DNA of 20,454 nt from Clostridia bacterium (GTDB lineage Bacteria > Bacillota > Clostridia > Christensenellales > CAG-138). Location: the NCBI GenBank assembly GCA_016293975.1, contig JAEDCW010000034.1, positions 1-20,454 of the forward strand, read 5' to 3'. The notes under the pieces were generated by a model. That model searched no databases, had not been told where the DNA came from, and worked only from the letters and a program-made list of their open reading frames with translations. Shown here in pieces: positions 1 through 7,285 of this stretch (positions within the stretch are counted from its first letter, which is position 1; each line of letters starts with the position of its first letter). Both the position numbers and the translations under genes were made by a program.

Positions 1-27
1 ATAAGCCTTTACCTATGCCCTTTGATC

Positions 28-52
28 GCCCCCTCCCCCGAAGGGGAGAGGC
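28..52 (-). terminator. Hairpin downstream of the SipW operon
   Basis: Read on the minus strand this is a GC-rich stem of about nine pairs (including one G-U) closed by a TTCG tetraloop. It lies about 45 nt past the stop codon of the last gene of the SipW operon. No clear T-run follows, so it may be a 3'-end-stabilising hairpin or a weak or factor-assisted terminator rather than a textbook intrinsic one. Confidence 0.4.
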
Positions 53-94
53 GGATTTTCTAAAGTCATCTCATAAAGGCGTCTGTGGCGGCAA

Positions 95-1588
95 TTACGG
101 GGTCACTGCAACGCCATTGACTGTGCAGGTGCAACCCGTCCAAACGCCGGGATCTTCAGGGAACAATGTCTTGAAGTTTTCTGCCGTAACAGCTACACCG
201 TCCTTCATGCAGTTTTCAAACACAAAGCCAAATCCTGGGATCTGCGCATAAATTTTAAATGCGCTGTCGAAAGTACAATTCTTAAATGTCGTATCCGTAT
301 AGGCCGCTACGACGTCGTAACCGCTTGCACCCATGCTAAACTCGGTATCGATGAAGGTAGCCGATGTGATTTGGGCGTAGGAAGTCCAGCCGTGCAGCTT
401 GCTGTTTATTACGGTTAAGGAAAAATTACCACCACCGTTAACGTTGATAGGATAAACCGCATCAATCTCGCAGGAATCAATAACGGCACTGCCATTCTGG
501 AGGTTGAGCAAAACGCCACGGAACCCCCCGCTTATGACCGTGTTTGTTATATAGGCGGTTTCACCCTCTTGGAGAATGACGCAAACGGATGCACCCCAGG
601 TGGTTGTGCCGCCGCCGCTTATGACGCAGTTTTCGATTCTCGCGTTATTACCCTTCAGGTAGATGGCCTTGCCGTGTTCAACACTGCTCGTCGCACTGCC
701 GTCAATCTTGAGGTCCTTTAGCGTCACATCGTCGTTCTCAATCGTATAGCCGGAAGCGTCGACACCGATAACCGTGTTACCGGCACCGTTGCCGGAAACA
801 GTGACACCTGCGGGAATGGCGGTAGCCGGCAATATGAACGTGCCGGAGGATAGGGTGATAGTGTCGCCTGCCGCTGCGTTTGCGATGGCTTCGGCAAACT
901 CTTCGTTGCTTGTTACCGTATACAACGTGTCCGAATCTTCGATGTTTTCGAACTCGGCAGCATCCTGCGTGGTGGCTATGCTCAAGTTCAGATCGATGCT
1001 AGGGATATTAGTACCGTTGTGGTTAGCCGTATTGCCTGCCTCCTCGGGCATGTAGACCACGATAGCGATAAGATCGCTCTTGGTGTTTGCGGGCAGATTG
1101 CTTTCTTCGGAAACAAATCCGGCGGAGATCAGCCGCGAAACGGATTCAGCGGCGTTTCTTGCGGCATCACCGCTGGAATACTGCGAGGCAGTCTCGATAA
1201 CAGCGAAGCGCAGATATTGCGACAAGTCGATGTCGGCGCCGTCATGCGTCTTGCCGATGGTCTTGTTCGTCACATTTATGGTCAACCGGTACTTCAAATC
1301 CAGGTTGCCCTCGTTGGAGACCTTCAAATAAGCGACCTCGGTATGGCCGAGCTCCCATAGGACGTTCTCATCGAACAGATTGGTTTCTTCGTTCACCTTG
1401 ATCTCAGCGTTGCCAATGACTTTGTACAGTTCCGCACGAAGGTTGCCGGAATGGATGTCGCTTACCGAGGCAGAAGAGACATCGGTAAACCAGGCATATG
1501 TAGTGCCTATCAACATGGCACAGCACAAAACCATAGCAACGATACTTGCGATCAATGCCCGTGTGGTTCTTGTTACTTCGCGTTTCAT
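95..1588 (-). CDS. SipW-dependent exported protein with TasA-like N-terminus and beta-helix domain
   Basis: About 497 residues. Residues 1-40 form a SipW-type signal peptide: basic start, hydrophobic core about 10-29, then the hallmark TTYAWFTD, with likely cleavage after Ala32. Residues about 40-215 look like the TasA/CalY beta-sandwich (L-K-V-S-N-E-G-N followed by alternating strands). Residues about 235-460 are repetitive short strands rich in G/N/T/V with I-x-N-C, I-x-G-S and F-x-N-C rungs, typical of a right-handed parallel beta-helix. No C-terminal membrane segment or sorting motif is visible, so it is probably secreted or fibre-associated. The GTG at 1633 overlaps the sipW stop, but the ATG at 1588 has a GAGGGG ribosome site and starts the signal peptide directly, so it is preferred. 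It is last in the operon. Ligand or enzymatic activity of the beta-helix is unknown; no catalytic set was recognised. Confidence 0.85.
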   Translation of the reverse strand: MKREVTRTTRALIASIVAMVLCCAMLIGTTYAWFTDVSSASVSDIHSGNLRAELYKVIGNAEIKVNEETNLFDENVLWELGHTEVAYLKVSNEGNLDLKYRLTINVTNKTIGKTHDGADIDLSQYLRFAVIETASQYSSGDAARNAAESVSRLISAGFVSEESNLPANTKSDLIAIVVYMPEEAGNTANHNGTNIPSIDLNLSIATTQDAAEFENIEDSDTLYTVTSNEEFAEAIANAAAGDTITLSSGTFILPATAIPAGVTVSGNGAGNTVIGVDASGYTIENDDVTLKDLKIDGSATSSVEHGKAIYLKGNNARIENCVISGGGTTTWGASVCVILQEGETAYITNTVISGGFRGVLLNLQNGSAVIDSCEIDAVYPINVNGGGNFSLTVINSKLHGWTSYAQITSATFIDTEFSMGASGYDVVAAYTDTTFKNCTFDSAFKIYAQIPGFGFVFENCMKDGVAVTAENFKTLFPEDPGVWTGCTCTVNGVAVTP

Positions 1589-1629
1589 GGTTCTTGTCCC
1601 CTCTTTTCCGTTTATTCGAGAAATGGGTT

Positions 1630-2436
1630 TCACTGTCTACTACTTTCAGCTCCGGGTTCCTCTTGCTGTATCGATGACTGCTGTTGTGAATCAGCTGTGG
1701 GCTCCGCGCTGCCCGAGTCGAACTTGGAAAGCTGCTGCTGGAGCTGCTGCAGCTGCTCCATTATTTTGCGGTTCTCCGCACGTTCCGCTTCAACCTGGTC
1801 GCGTGCCGCTTGGATATCAGCCATCTGCTCCTTCTTGTACTGGCGGAACAACTGAACACAGTTGCCGCCCTGGAATATGATAAGAAGCAGGAAGGGTACC
1901 AGGATGCAGATGATATAACCCGGCGTCGTCTTCAAAAACCGGAAGAACGTACCGACTTTCGGTATACGGGACTGGTATTTGCCGAGAATAAAGCTGTAGG
2001 TCACAATGCCTTCGTCATCGGTGTTTGTCGTAGTACCGTAGGTGATGAATCCGGGTTCTCCGTCTGCAGTTGTCGTGCACCTACGTATCTTATGGGTAAC
2101 GAGTTCTCCGAAGCTCTCGGTGTTCTGTGAACGGAAAGAGATTATATCGCCCTCCTGAAGCGTGACGGGGTCGACTTCCTTGACAAGCACGAGGTCTCCG
2201 GCGTCAAAGTCTGTAGCGCTCATGGAGTCAGACAGCGCGATGTACGCACGGTAGCCGAACAGTGAACGCTCATCCCTGTCGAACGTGGTCATCGACACAA
2301 TAGTGAAGATCATCATGAACACCGCTACGGCTACAATCAAAATGACCAGTATGTTTTTTATGACATTCAGCGCTTTCTTTGCGCCGCTCGGTTTCTTCTG
2401 TTCAGGAGCAATCAGCTCGATATTCGGGTTTTCCAT
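1630..2436 (-). CDS. sipW: ER-type signal peptidase I (SipW-like) with C-terminal coiled coil
   Basis: 268 residues. It cleaves signal peptides of TasA/CalY-type surface proteins at the outer face of the membrane. A first membrane segment lies at about 26-48. The catalytic Ser is in the S-D-S-M motif (Ser71). His115 in V-T-H-K replaces the Lys of ordinary bacterial enzymes, which is the Ser-His-Asp signature of the archaeal/ER type used by SipW. An Asp at 140/141 in T-N-T-D-D could complete the triad. A second membrane segment lies at about 172-189. The tail at 200-240 is a charged then Gln-rich coiled coil, followed by a disordered Q/S/E-rich end, an extension beyond the catalytic fold. It sits between genes for proteins with SipW-type signals, 3 nt after the gene at 2440-2988, so it is almost certainly their dedicated peptidase. 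Confidence 0.9.
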   Translation of the reverse strand: MENPNIELIAPEQKKPSGAKKALNVIKNILVILIVAVAVFMMIFTIVSMTTFDRDERSLFGYRAYIALSDSMSATDFDAGDLVLVKEVDPVTLQEGDIISFRSQNTESFGELVTHKIRRCTTTADGEPGFITYGTTTNTDDEGIVTYSFILGKYQSRIPKVGTFFRFLKTTPGYIICILVPFLLLIIFQGGNCVQLFRQYKKEQMADIQAARDQVEAERAENRKIMEQLQQLQQQLSKFDSGSAEPTADSQQQSSIQQEEPGAESSRQ

Positions 2437-2439
2437 TGT

Positions 2440-2988
2440 TTAATCAAACTCTCTTTCCGGATTATTCTTCGTTTGGACTGCATCTGCGCATATGACGAAT
2501 GAAAGCGTCAAATTCTGTGTCTCGTTGCCGGCGCTCTCCGGGAAATGGAGTATCATCGTCAAATCACATCGTTCATCCATCCGCAGGATTTCCGACGCAG
2601 CATTCACGTTCTCTTTAGTGAAACCAGATGCTAAACCGGAATAAACAACTTTTTCGCCATCCAGCACGGTGATCTCAAGCACGTCCGCAAGGCCACCTTG
2701 GATTTCACTGAAATACAGTCTGTAGTAGACGTCACAACTGCTCTCGTTTTCCACAAAGAAGTCCTTGACGACGGTCATGCCCGGCTCAAATAAGAACTCG
2801 TGCTCTTCGATTACGGGGTTGCCATCGTTGAGATTGATCTGCACCGTTCCGGTTTGGAACTCATTGTTGTTCACCGAAATGGTGGCCAGGACCAAGGCGT
2901 AAGTCGTAGCGCAGAGACATATTACGAGGATAATGACGACAAAAATCGACCACCGGAGCTTCCGGACAATATTCGTATTACCGTTCAT
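2440..2988 (-). CDS. Small SipW-dependent TasA-like exported protein
   Basis: About 182 residues. The hydrophobic N-terminal segment at about 13-31 ends in C-A-T-T-Y-A, matching the SipW-type signal of the neighbouring beta-helix protein. The mature part has features of the TasA/CalY/BsaA-type beta-sandwich: F-E-P-G-M followed by V-K-D-F-F-V-E-N, then Y-Y-R-L-Y-F, then alternating strands. The C-terminus is polar, with no membrane anchor. The ATG at 2988 is chosen over an upstream in-frame start at 3054 because AAGGAGG lies 9 nt before it. It therefore overlaps the end of the upstream gene by 11 nt, suggesting translational coupling. A fibre- or matrix-forming subunit is the most likely role by family analogy; sequence alone cannot say whether it polymerises. 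Confidence 0.75.
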   Translation of the reverse strand: MNGNTNIVRKLRWSIFVVIILVICLCATTYALVLATISVNNNEFQTGTVQINLNDGNPVIEEHEFLFEPGMTVVKDFFVENESSCDVYYRLYFSEIQGGLADVLEITVLDGEKVVYSGLASGFTKENVNAASEILRMDERCDLTMILHFPESAGNETQNLTLSFVICADAVQTKNNPEREFD

Positions 2989-3778
2989 TCTTCTGAGCCT
3001 CCTTTTTACGCCTGTACAGGAGGACGATGACTGCAGCAGAGACGAAAGCCGCAATGGCTATCCGGAAGATAATCACGTTGCTGTTATCACCCGTACCGGG
3101 CGGCGTCAAGCCACCGTCGCCATCAACCCACCAACTGAAATCTGCGATAAGGCTTTTGTTCTGATAGTCGTTGCCTACCCTCGTGTCCAGATACGCGGTG
3201 ATCTCATATTCGAGTTCGCTTGTGGTGCTGCTGGATGCCGTCAGCGTGTGGCTCACGGATTCGGGCATATCCCGCATCAGACCTTCGTACATGGTCTGGC
3301 CCGTCGTCAGCAACTGAATTCGAATCATCATGACCTCAGCGAGCTTCTCATAGCCCGGTCGGATGGTTGCGTGATAGTGGACAGTCACGTCCGCAGAGTG
3401 GGAAACGCGGACTCTGTAATACCTTGTTTCGGCATCTCCGGGGAACATGTTGGTTACCTGGAAGGGGTCGTTGTCCTCTGCGTGCCTTTTGTATAGCTCA
3501 ATTGTCGTTTCGCTTCTGGGACGCGCGGTCTCGCTCGTGTTCGTCAGAACCACTGCGTTATGCATTTGGTCAGCATGATAGAGAGCCTGACCATACTCCG
3601 CTTCATGGCTAAGAGATTCCGGCGTAATGATGTTATTGGGGATTTCTACCGTTGCGAGATCCTGTAACCCTGAAAAATGGATGAGCGTTGCAGATAGTGC
3701 CGCCAAGCTGATTACAAGCAAAACAGAAAGTACAACGATTACGATTCGTAGTCGTTTCAATGTTTGCGACGATTCCAT
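2978..3778 (-). CDS. Membrane/wall-anchored surface protein, first gene of the SipW operon
   Basis: About 266 residues. It has an N-terminal membrane segment at about 11-33, an extracellular domain with M-F-P-G-D, Y-Y-R-V-R-V and Y-E-I-T-A-Y-L-D (a TasA-like beta-sandwich pattern), a Pro/Gly linker with P-P-G-T-G-D, a second hydrophobic segment at about 235-256 and a basic tail R-R-K-K-E. The tail has the shape of a sortase sorting signal (P-x-T-G-D type, hydrophobic stretch, positive end), but the motif is imperfect, so it could simply be a membrane anchor. The ATG at 3778 has a GAGGAGG site 7 nt upstream; the upstream in-frame ATG at 3823 lacks one. As first gene of the operon it may be the wall or membrane base to which the SipW-processed proteins attach (inference). 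Confidence 0.75.
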   Translation of the reverse strand: MESSQTLKRLRIVIVVLSVLLVISLAALSATLIHFSGLQDLATVEIPNNIITPESLSHEAEYGQALYHADQMHNAVVLTNTSETARPRSETTIELYKRHAEDNDPFQVTNMFPGDAETRYYRVRVSHSADVTVHYHATIRPGYEKLAEVMMIRIQLLTTGQTMYEGLMRDMPESVSHTLTASSSTTSELEYEITAYLDTRVGNDYQNKSLIADFSWWVDGDGGLTPPGTGDNSNVIIFRIAIAAFVSAAVIVLLYRRKKEAQKNER

Positions 3779-3884
3779 GTCCTTGCCTCCTCTACAGCAT
3801 TCGAAACTACTGGAAGCCGGCATTCACTAAATCAATTCAACACACTGCCGGCACAATCGTTTATCGCAATTTTTAATTGTGTTC

Positions 3885-3913
3885 ATTATAATACATAAAT
3901 GGCTGAATTTCAA
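3885..3913 (-). promoter_or_regulatory. Sigma-A-type promoter of the SipW operon
   Basis: On the minus strand this reads TTGAAA (3913-3908), a 17-nt spacer and a perfect TATAAT (3890-3885). The start would fall near 3878, giving a leader of about 100 nt. An inverted repeat CAATT-TTT-AATTG (3867-3879) covers the expected start. Two copies of GCCGGCA (3816-3822 and 3847-3853, 31 bp apart) lie in the leader. These are candidate regulator sites; no regulator is encoded next to them. Confidence 0.75.
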
Positions 3914-4144
3914 CATATTTCAACAAAAAATAGATAAATTACGATACAAATTTAACATAATTCGGAAAGGATTCTACTCTGACCGATGAGATCGTGCTGC
4001 GCACTGTACATCTGCCTGCGTTTTCGGTTTGGAGGATTGCAAAACGGGTGTGCAGCTAACATAAAAGGCCGATCGCGATCAAACTTTAAAATGGAATAAA
4101 ATACAGAGATTCTCGGTTTTTGTGATTTATCTTCAGCATCCACC

Positions 4145-4171
4145 AAAAACGGCTGCCATGCTCGGCAGCCG
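4145..4171 (-). terminator. Orphan intrinsic terminator
   Basis: On the minus strand CGGCTGCC-GAGCAT-GGCAGCCG forms an 8-bp stem followed by TTTTTGG. No intact minus-strand gene lies upstream of it; the only candidate is the broken small frame at 4201-4329. Confidence 0.65.
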
Positions 4172-4200
4172 GATTCGGTTTCTCGTTGCTCGGTTTTTGT

Positions 4201-4329
4201 TTATTGCGGTGCCGGGTCTTCAGTTGCCGCTTGATGGTGGGGATCGGAGCAGGAGGAGACGGAAAGTTCCGGCTATGCGGCTTTCAGCTCGGCTATTCCG
4301 AGCCCGAAGCATTTTTCAAAGAACTTCAT
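4201..4329 (-). pseudogene. Possible decayed small gene, interrupted by a TAG
   Basis: On the minus strand an ATG at 4329 opens an 18-residue frame (begins M-K-F-F-E-K-C-F-G-L-G) that meets a TAG at 4275-4273. It would continue for 23 more codons as a Ser/Pro/Ala-rich tail to a TAA at 4203-4201, and the orphan terminator follows about 30 nt later. The amphipathic start, polar P/A-rich tail and terminator look like a real small gene with one nonsense mutation. The ATG has no good ribosome site and the protein is not recognised. The opposite strand carries a similar-length frame (4234-4362), so chance is possible. Confidence 0.25.
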
Positions 4330-4384
4330 AAGCTTTTGGATGACGTTCTGCTATTTCTGTGACCTGTGGGCGCCGATCCTGTGG

Positions 4385-4390
4385 TATAAT
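4385..4390 (+). promoter_or_regulatory. -10 element for the metallopeptidase-like gene
   Basis: A perfect TATAAT lies about 60 nt before the start at 4450. The matching -35 region near 4360-4366 (TGACCT-like) is weak, so only the -10 is well supported. Confidence 0.45.
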
Positions 4391-4449
4391 CTAAATACTA
4401 TATAGAACTAAGCTTTGGACAGACGATTCATAGAGGAGCGGTGAGACAC

Positions 4450-5475
4450 TTGGAGCTTTTAAGCTGCTACAATGAATTAAAGGCGATAATCGACAGGGTC
4501 GACTTCTCGCGCATATGGAGGGGTTTTAAGCCACTCGGATTTGCGCTTTACGACGATGAGAGCTGTTGCTTTGAAGGCAAAATGATAGAAAAGACCGCGG
4601 GGTTTTTGGCTAACACGGCGATAGTGTTTAACGGGGAGCATATCGCAATATGGAACCTGAAGGAGCATACGGACGCAGATATACTTGCCTCGAAGCTGAT
4701 ACATGAGATGTTCCACGCATTCCAGAGCATGAATAACGAGTCGCGCTGGCCAAACGAGCTTGAGGCGCTTTCACGCTATCGCTACGACACGCGGAATCTT
4801 TCGATAAAGTCACTTGAAAACAGACTTATAGCTATGCTTGCGGAACGCTTTGACACGGCTGAGTTCGAGAGACTTTTAGGCTTGAGGCGCATGAGGTGCG
4901 ACAATTTCGGCTACGAATATGGCTACGAGGCGGCGGTCGAGCAGATAGAGGGAACGGCGAGATATGTAGAGCTGTGTGCGCTTAAACAGATATCGAGAGA
5001 AAAATACGAGCAGAGCCTTGCATCTGTGAAGCGTAGCATATGCGACACAGCGAACATTATACCAATCAGGGTGATATCGTACGAGATAGGCGCGCTTCTG
5101 CTGAGTATACTCAAGGAATACGAATTGGCAGATTTCGAGGATTTCTGCGACACGCCGTTTGCCATGTCACTGATAGACGACAAAGCGTCCGCGGATGCTG
5201 ACTATGCGGATAAGGCTATCGAAACGCTTGTAGAGAGTTATTATGCCGAGACGAGGCGCATCATATCGGGCGCCAAAGAGAGAGCCGATTGCGTTGACGA
5301 GGGAGCTTTTAAGCTACTCGGCGTGAACGTTTACGATGCGAGATACTCAGACGGCTGTATTGTGTCTACATCCTTCGTTATGTATGAGGATGAGGGAAGG
5401 GAACGTGTGCAGTACGGCGATTTTGTTATAGAACTTAATGAGCGCGGCGGAATAAAGCGGATACTGAGGATGTGA
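4450..5475 (+). CDS. HExxH (gluzincin-like) putative metallopeptidase
   Basis: About 341 residues from the TTG at 4450. The motif L-I-H-E-M-F-H-A-F gives His85, Glu86 and His89 of a HExxH zinc site. About 75 residues later E-G-T-A-R-Y-V-E supplies a likely third ligand, Glu167, in the E-G-x-A-x-Y context common in gluzincins. The region between is helical. There is no signal peptide or membrane segment, so it should act in the cytoplasm. The GTG at 4441 is also in frame, but GAGGAG is only 2 nt before it and about 11 nt before the TTG, so the TTG is preferred. It stands alone, with no operon partner. Substrate is unknown, and peptidase activity is inferred only from the zinc motif. Confidence 0.7.
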   Translation: MELLSCYNELKAIIDRVDFSRIWRGFKPLGFALYDDESCCFEGKMIEKTAGFLANTAIVFNGEHIAIWNLKEHTDADILASKLIHEMFHAFQSMNNESRWPNELEALSRYRYDTRNLSIKSLENRLIAMLAERFDTAEFERLLGLRRMRCDNFGYEYGYEAAVEQIEGTARYVELCALKQISREKYEQSLASVKRSICDTANIIPIRVISYEIGALLLSILKEYELADFEDFCDTPFAMSLIDDKASADADYADKAIETLVESYYAETRRIISGAKERADCVDEGAFKLLGVNVYDARYSDGCIVSTSFVMYEDEGRERVQYGDFVIELNERGGIKRILRM

Positions 5476-5479
5476 CAAA

Positions 5480-5511
5480 ATGCCGAGCGCTAAAGCGCAG
5501 GGAAACGGCAT
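5480..5511 (+). other. Nested hairpin after the metallopeptidase gene
   Basis: ATGCCG (5480-5485) pairs with CGGCAT (5506-5511) around an inner GCGC-TAAA-GCGC. There is no T-run, so this is an mRNA 3' structure rather than a clear intrinsic terminator. A separate 12-bp palindrome, TGCCGCGCGGCA, lies at 5567-5578 in the same short gap. Confidence 0.3.
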
Positions 5512-5633
5512 TGTGCCTAAAATACATTACTCCCAAAGTAGGACAAGTGACGACGCCTAACTGTCGTGCCGCGCGGCAGGAACGGAAACGTTTGTTGAGT
5601 GCGAAAAAATGAATCAAGCTACGGAGAATTGAT

Positions 5634-6080
5634 ATGGTAATAGGATTATTTGGAGAAAGCTGCACGGGGAAATCCTCTGTTGCGGAATTGTTGAAAAAGC
5701 AACTGGGGGCACAGTTCTACTCCGGCAAGGACTACCTAAGGCTTGTAAAAAACCCGCCTGATGCGGAGAGAAGCTTCGCGGAGCTTCTTAGAGAACATGT
5801 CGACTCAGACGACTGCATAATCTACGTCTTGTCGGAAAAGGATCAGCTTGCAATGCTACCCGAAGGCGCATTCAAAGTGCTGTTTATTGCGGACATAGAG
5901 ACGATAAAACAGCGCTTTGCACAGCGTATGCACGGGGTTTTGCCGGCTCCCGCGGCGCAGATGCTTGAGCGCAAGCACGGGGCGTTTGATTCCGAGCCCT
6001 GCGATATGCACGTCACATCGACCGGCGTAAGCGCGGAGGAAATCTGCGAGAGCATATTGGTCCGCCTCGCAGGGATGTAA
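5634..6080 (+). CDS. Small P-loop NTPase, nucleoside/shikimate-kinase-like
   Basis: 148 residues. It starts with a beta strand running into a Walker A motif G-E-S-C-T-G-K-S (Gly7 to Ser14). A hydrophobic strand and Asp follow (V-L-F-I-A-D, about residues 81-86). An Arg-containing segment (R-F-A-Q-R-M) resembles the lid region of small-molecule kinases of the adenylate/cytidylate/shikimate kinase fold, and the length fits a minimal member. The substrate cannot be assigned. A GGAG site lies a few bases before the ATG. It is monocistronic, ended by a terminator at 6124-6155. The other possibility is an AAA-like ATPase fragment, but the length and single-domain pattern favour a small kinase. Confidence 0.7.
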   Translation: MVIGLFGESCTGKSSVAELLKKQLGAQFYSGKDYLRLVKNPPDAERSFAELLREHVDSDDCIIYVLSEKDQLAMLPEGAFKVLFIADIETIKQRFAQRMHGVLPAPAAQMLERKHGAFDSEPCDMHVTSTGVSAEEICESILVRLAGM

Positions 6081-6123
6081 TTCGGACGAAAACGGCAGCA
6101 CAAAATTGACAATATAGTGATGC

Positions 6124-6155
6124 AGGGGGCTTTGCGCCCTTTGTTTTCAATTTTT
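6124..6155 (+). terminator. Intrinsic terminator of the P-loop gene
   Basis: AGGGGGC-TTT-GCGCCCT forms a seven-position stem with one mismatch, followed by TTGTTTTCAATTTTT. It lies about 45 nt after the stop. Confidence 0.65.
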
Positions 6156-6164
6156 GATACCCCC

Positions 6165-6200
6165 CAACAAAAATCCGTGACGCTCCTGCATCACGGATTT
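6165..6200 (-). terminator. Intrinsic terminator of the alpha/beta-hydrolase gene
   Basis: A perfect 10-bp inverted repeat (AAATCCGTGA / TCACGGATTT, 10-nt loop). On the minus strand it continues into TTTTTGTTG, about 30 nt after the hydrolase stop codon. It faces the plus-strand terminator just to its left, giving back-to-back termination of two convergent genes. Confidence 0.8.
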
Positions 6201-6229
6201 GACAGATATTCTTAAATATAGCGTGTATA

Positions 6230-7252
6230 TTACTTGGTAAAAAAGTCAGTAACGGCCTCGTGGACCTTCGCGGGCTTCTCTTCTTGTACGAGATGTCCCG
6301 CATTCCTGATCTCCGTGCGGACAGAGTTTCTGATTCCCGCATGATAGAATTCGGCACACTCGTTTGAATGCCACTTGTCCTCGACGGAGTGAATTACCAA
6401 CACAAACTGCTCGATGTCGCGGAGCTTTGCGAGAGTGTCCTCCTCGAAGTAATGGGCAAAAGTCGTTTTTACCGCGCGGCGTGAAAGCGAGTCGGATATC
6501 GTGGCGTAATATTCGTTGATTACATCGGGTGTGAGCACGGTATGGTCGAAAAGGCAGTTATTAAGGCAGTTTGTGAGCGTCTTGATTCCAAACAGCGTGG
6601 AGGAAATCGCACCAAAGAAAGGGGTCTGGAGCATTCTTATGCTCAGGGGCATTTCAACCGTCACTCCGCCGGGGTTGACGATAGCCAAGCGCTTGACCTT
6701 TTCGGGGCAGAGTGCCGCAAGCTCCAGGCAGTAAGCGGAGGCCATTGAGAAGCCGACGAAGTTAGCGCTCGCGATTTCTTTTGCGTCCATGAATGCTGAA
6801 AGCACACGCGCCATCTCGGGTATGGAGTAACCTAAATGCTCGTTTCTCGTGGAATAGCCGTGACCTGGGAGGTCGATAGCTATCACTCTGTAGTCCTGTG
6901 CGAGCATGGGGAAGAGCTGACGCCATGTGTAGAGCGACTGACCGGGTGCGTGTACGAGTATTATAGTGTCACCGCTGCCTTCGTCGAGATAGTGTATTTT
7001 GAGCGTCTCTGTGGCAATGGGGCCGTCCTCGGAGACGGTGAAATCCTCATTGGAAAGCTCTGCTGCGGCGTCGTTTGCACCCTCAGGCGCTGAGTCGTCC
7101 TGTGCAGGTGCGGTGTCTGGAGCCTCTTTTTCTGCGGTCTGTTTTGCCTTTTTGACAGGCGCAGGCTCGACATCATACGGCACGACTACATCGATGTACT
7201 CGCCGGTGTGCTGTGAGTTTATGAACTTCTTTACCTCAAGTGCTAAAGCCAC
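6230..7252 (-). CDS. Alpha/beta-fold hydrolase
   Basis: About 340 residues from the GTG at 7252. The hydrolase fold begins near residue 80. Visible elements are an oxyanion-side H-A-P-G-Q, a D-L-P-G-H-G-Y-S strand-turn, a nucleophile elbow G-F-S-M-A with Ser169, an acid Asp292 in H-S-V-E-D-K and His320 in A-G-H-L. The elbow ends in Ala instead of the usual Gly. Residues about 30-75 form an unusual Ala/Pro/Glu/Asp-rich linker after a short conserved head, so the protein is longer than a simple hydrolase. There is no signal peptide. The start is fixed by GGAGG 5 nt before the GTG; the upstream in-frame TTG at 7282 lies at or before the predicted transcription start. Substrate unknown; esterase, C-C hydrolase or haloperoxidase-like enzymes share this pattern. 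Confidence 0.85.
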   Translation of the reverse strand: MALALEVKKFINSQHTGEYIDVVVPYDVEPAPVKKAKQTAEKEAPDTAPAQDDSAPEGANDAAAELSNEDFTVSEDGPIATETLKIHYLDEGSGDTIILVHAPGQSLYTWRQLFPMLAQDYRVIAIDLPGHGYSTRNEHLGYSIPEMARVLSAFMDAKEIASANFVGFSMASAYCLELAALCPEKVKRLAIVNPGGVTVEMPLSIRMLQTPFFGAISSTLFGIKTLTNCLNNCLFDHTVLTPDVINEYYATISDSLSRRAVKTTFAHYFEEDTLAKLRDIEQFVLVIHSVEDKWHSNECAEFYHAGIRNSVRTEIRNAGHLVQEEKPAKVHEAVTDFFTK

Positions 7253-7285
7253 TGTATCCTCCAAAACCCTTGTTGTAATCAATAC

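Larger units (their letters stand above)
3914..4440. other. Gene-poor gap between the SipW operon and the metallopeptidase gene
   Basis: No convincing intact gene. The left part (3914-4144) is AT-rich and I see nothing recognisable in it. The right part contains a minus-strand terminator (4145-4171), a possible decayed small minus-strand gene (4201-4329) and a -10-like TATAAT for the next plus-strand gene (4385-4390). Confidence 0.6.

Noticed and set aside
1589..1633. GTG start overlapping the sipW stop for the beta-helix protein
   Set aside because: No ribosome site, and it would place 15 extra residues before the signal peptide. The ATG at 1588 has GAGGGG upstream.
1660..1830. Low-complexity CTG/CTC-rich DNA that looks like a repeat
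   Set aside because: Explained by the Gln-rich coiled-coil tail of the signal peptidase.
3952..4146. 64-codon minus-strand open frame in the gap
   Set aside because: It begins in the T-run of a terminator, has no ribosome site of its own and shows no recognisable motif.
4234..4362. Plus-strand 42-codon frame with an L-G-Y-S-E-P-E-A-F-F stretch resembling an AraC-type HTH
   Set aside because: Too short, no ribosome site and no other AraC motif. It is antisense to the minus-strand fragment and may be chance.
5567..5578. 12-bp palindrome TGCCGCGCGGCA as an operator
   Set aside because: Single copy in a short intergenic gap, with no promoter elements placed next to it.
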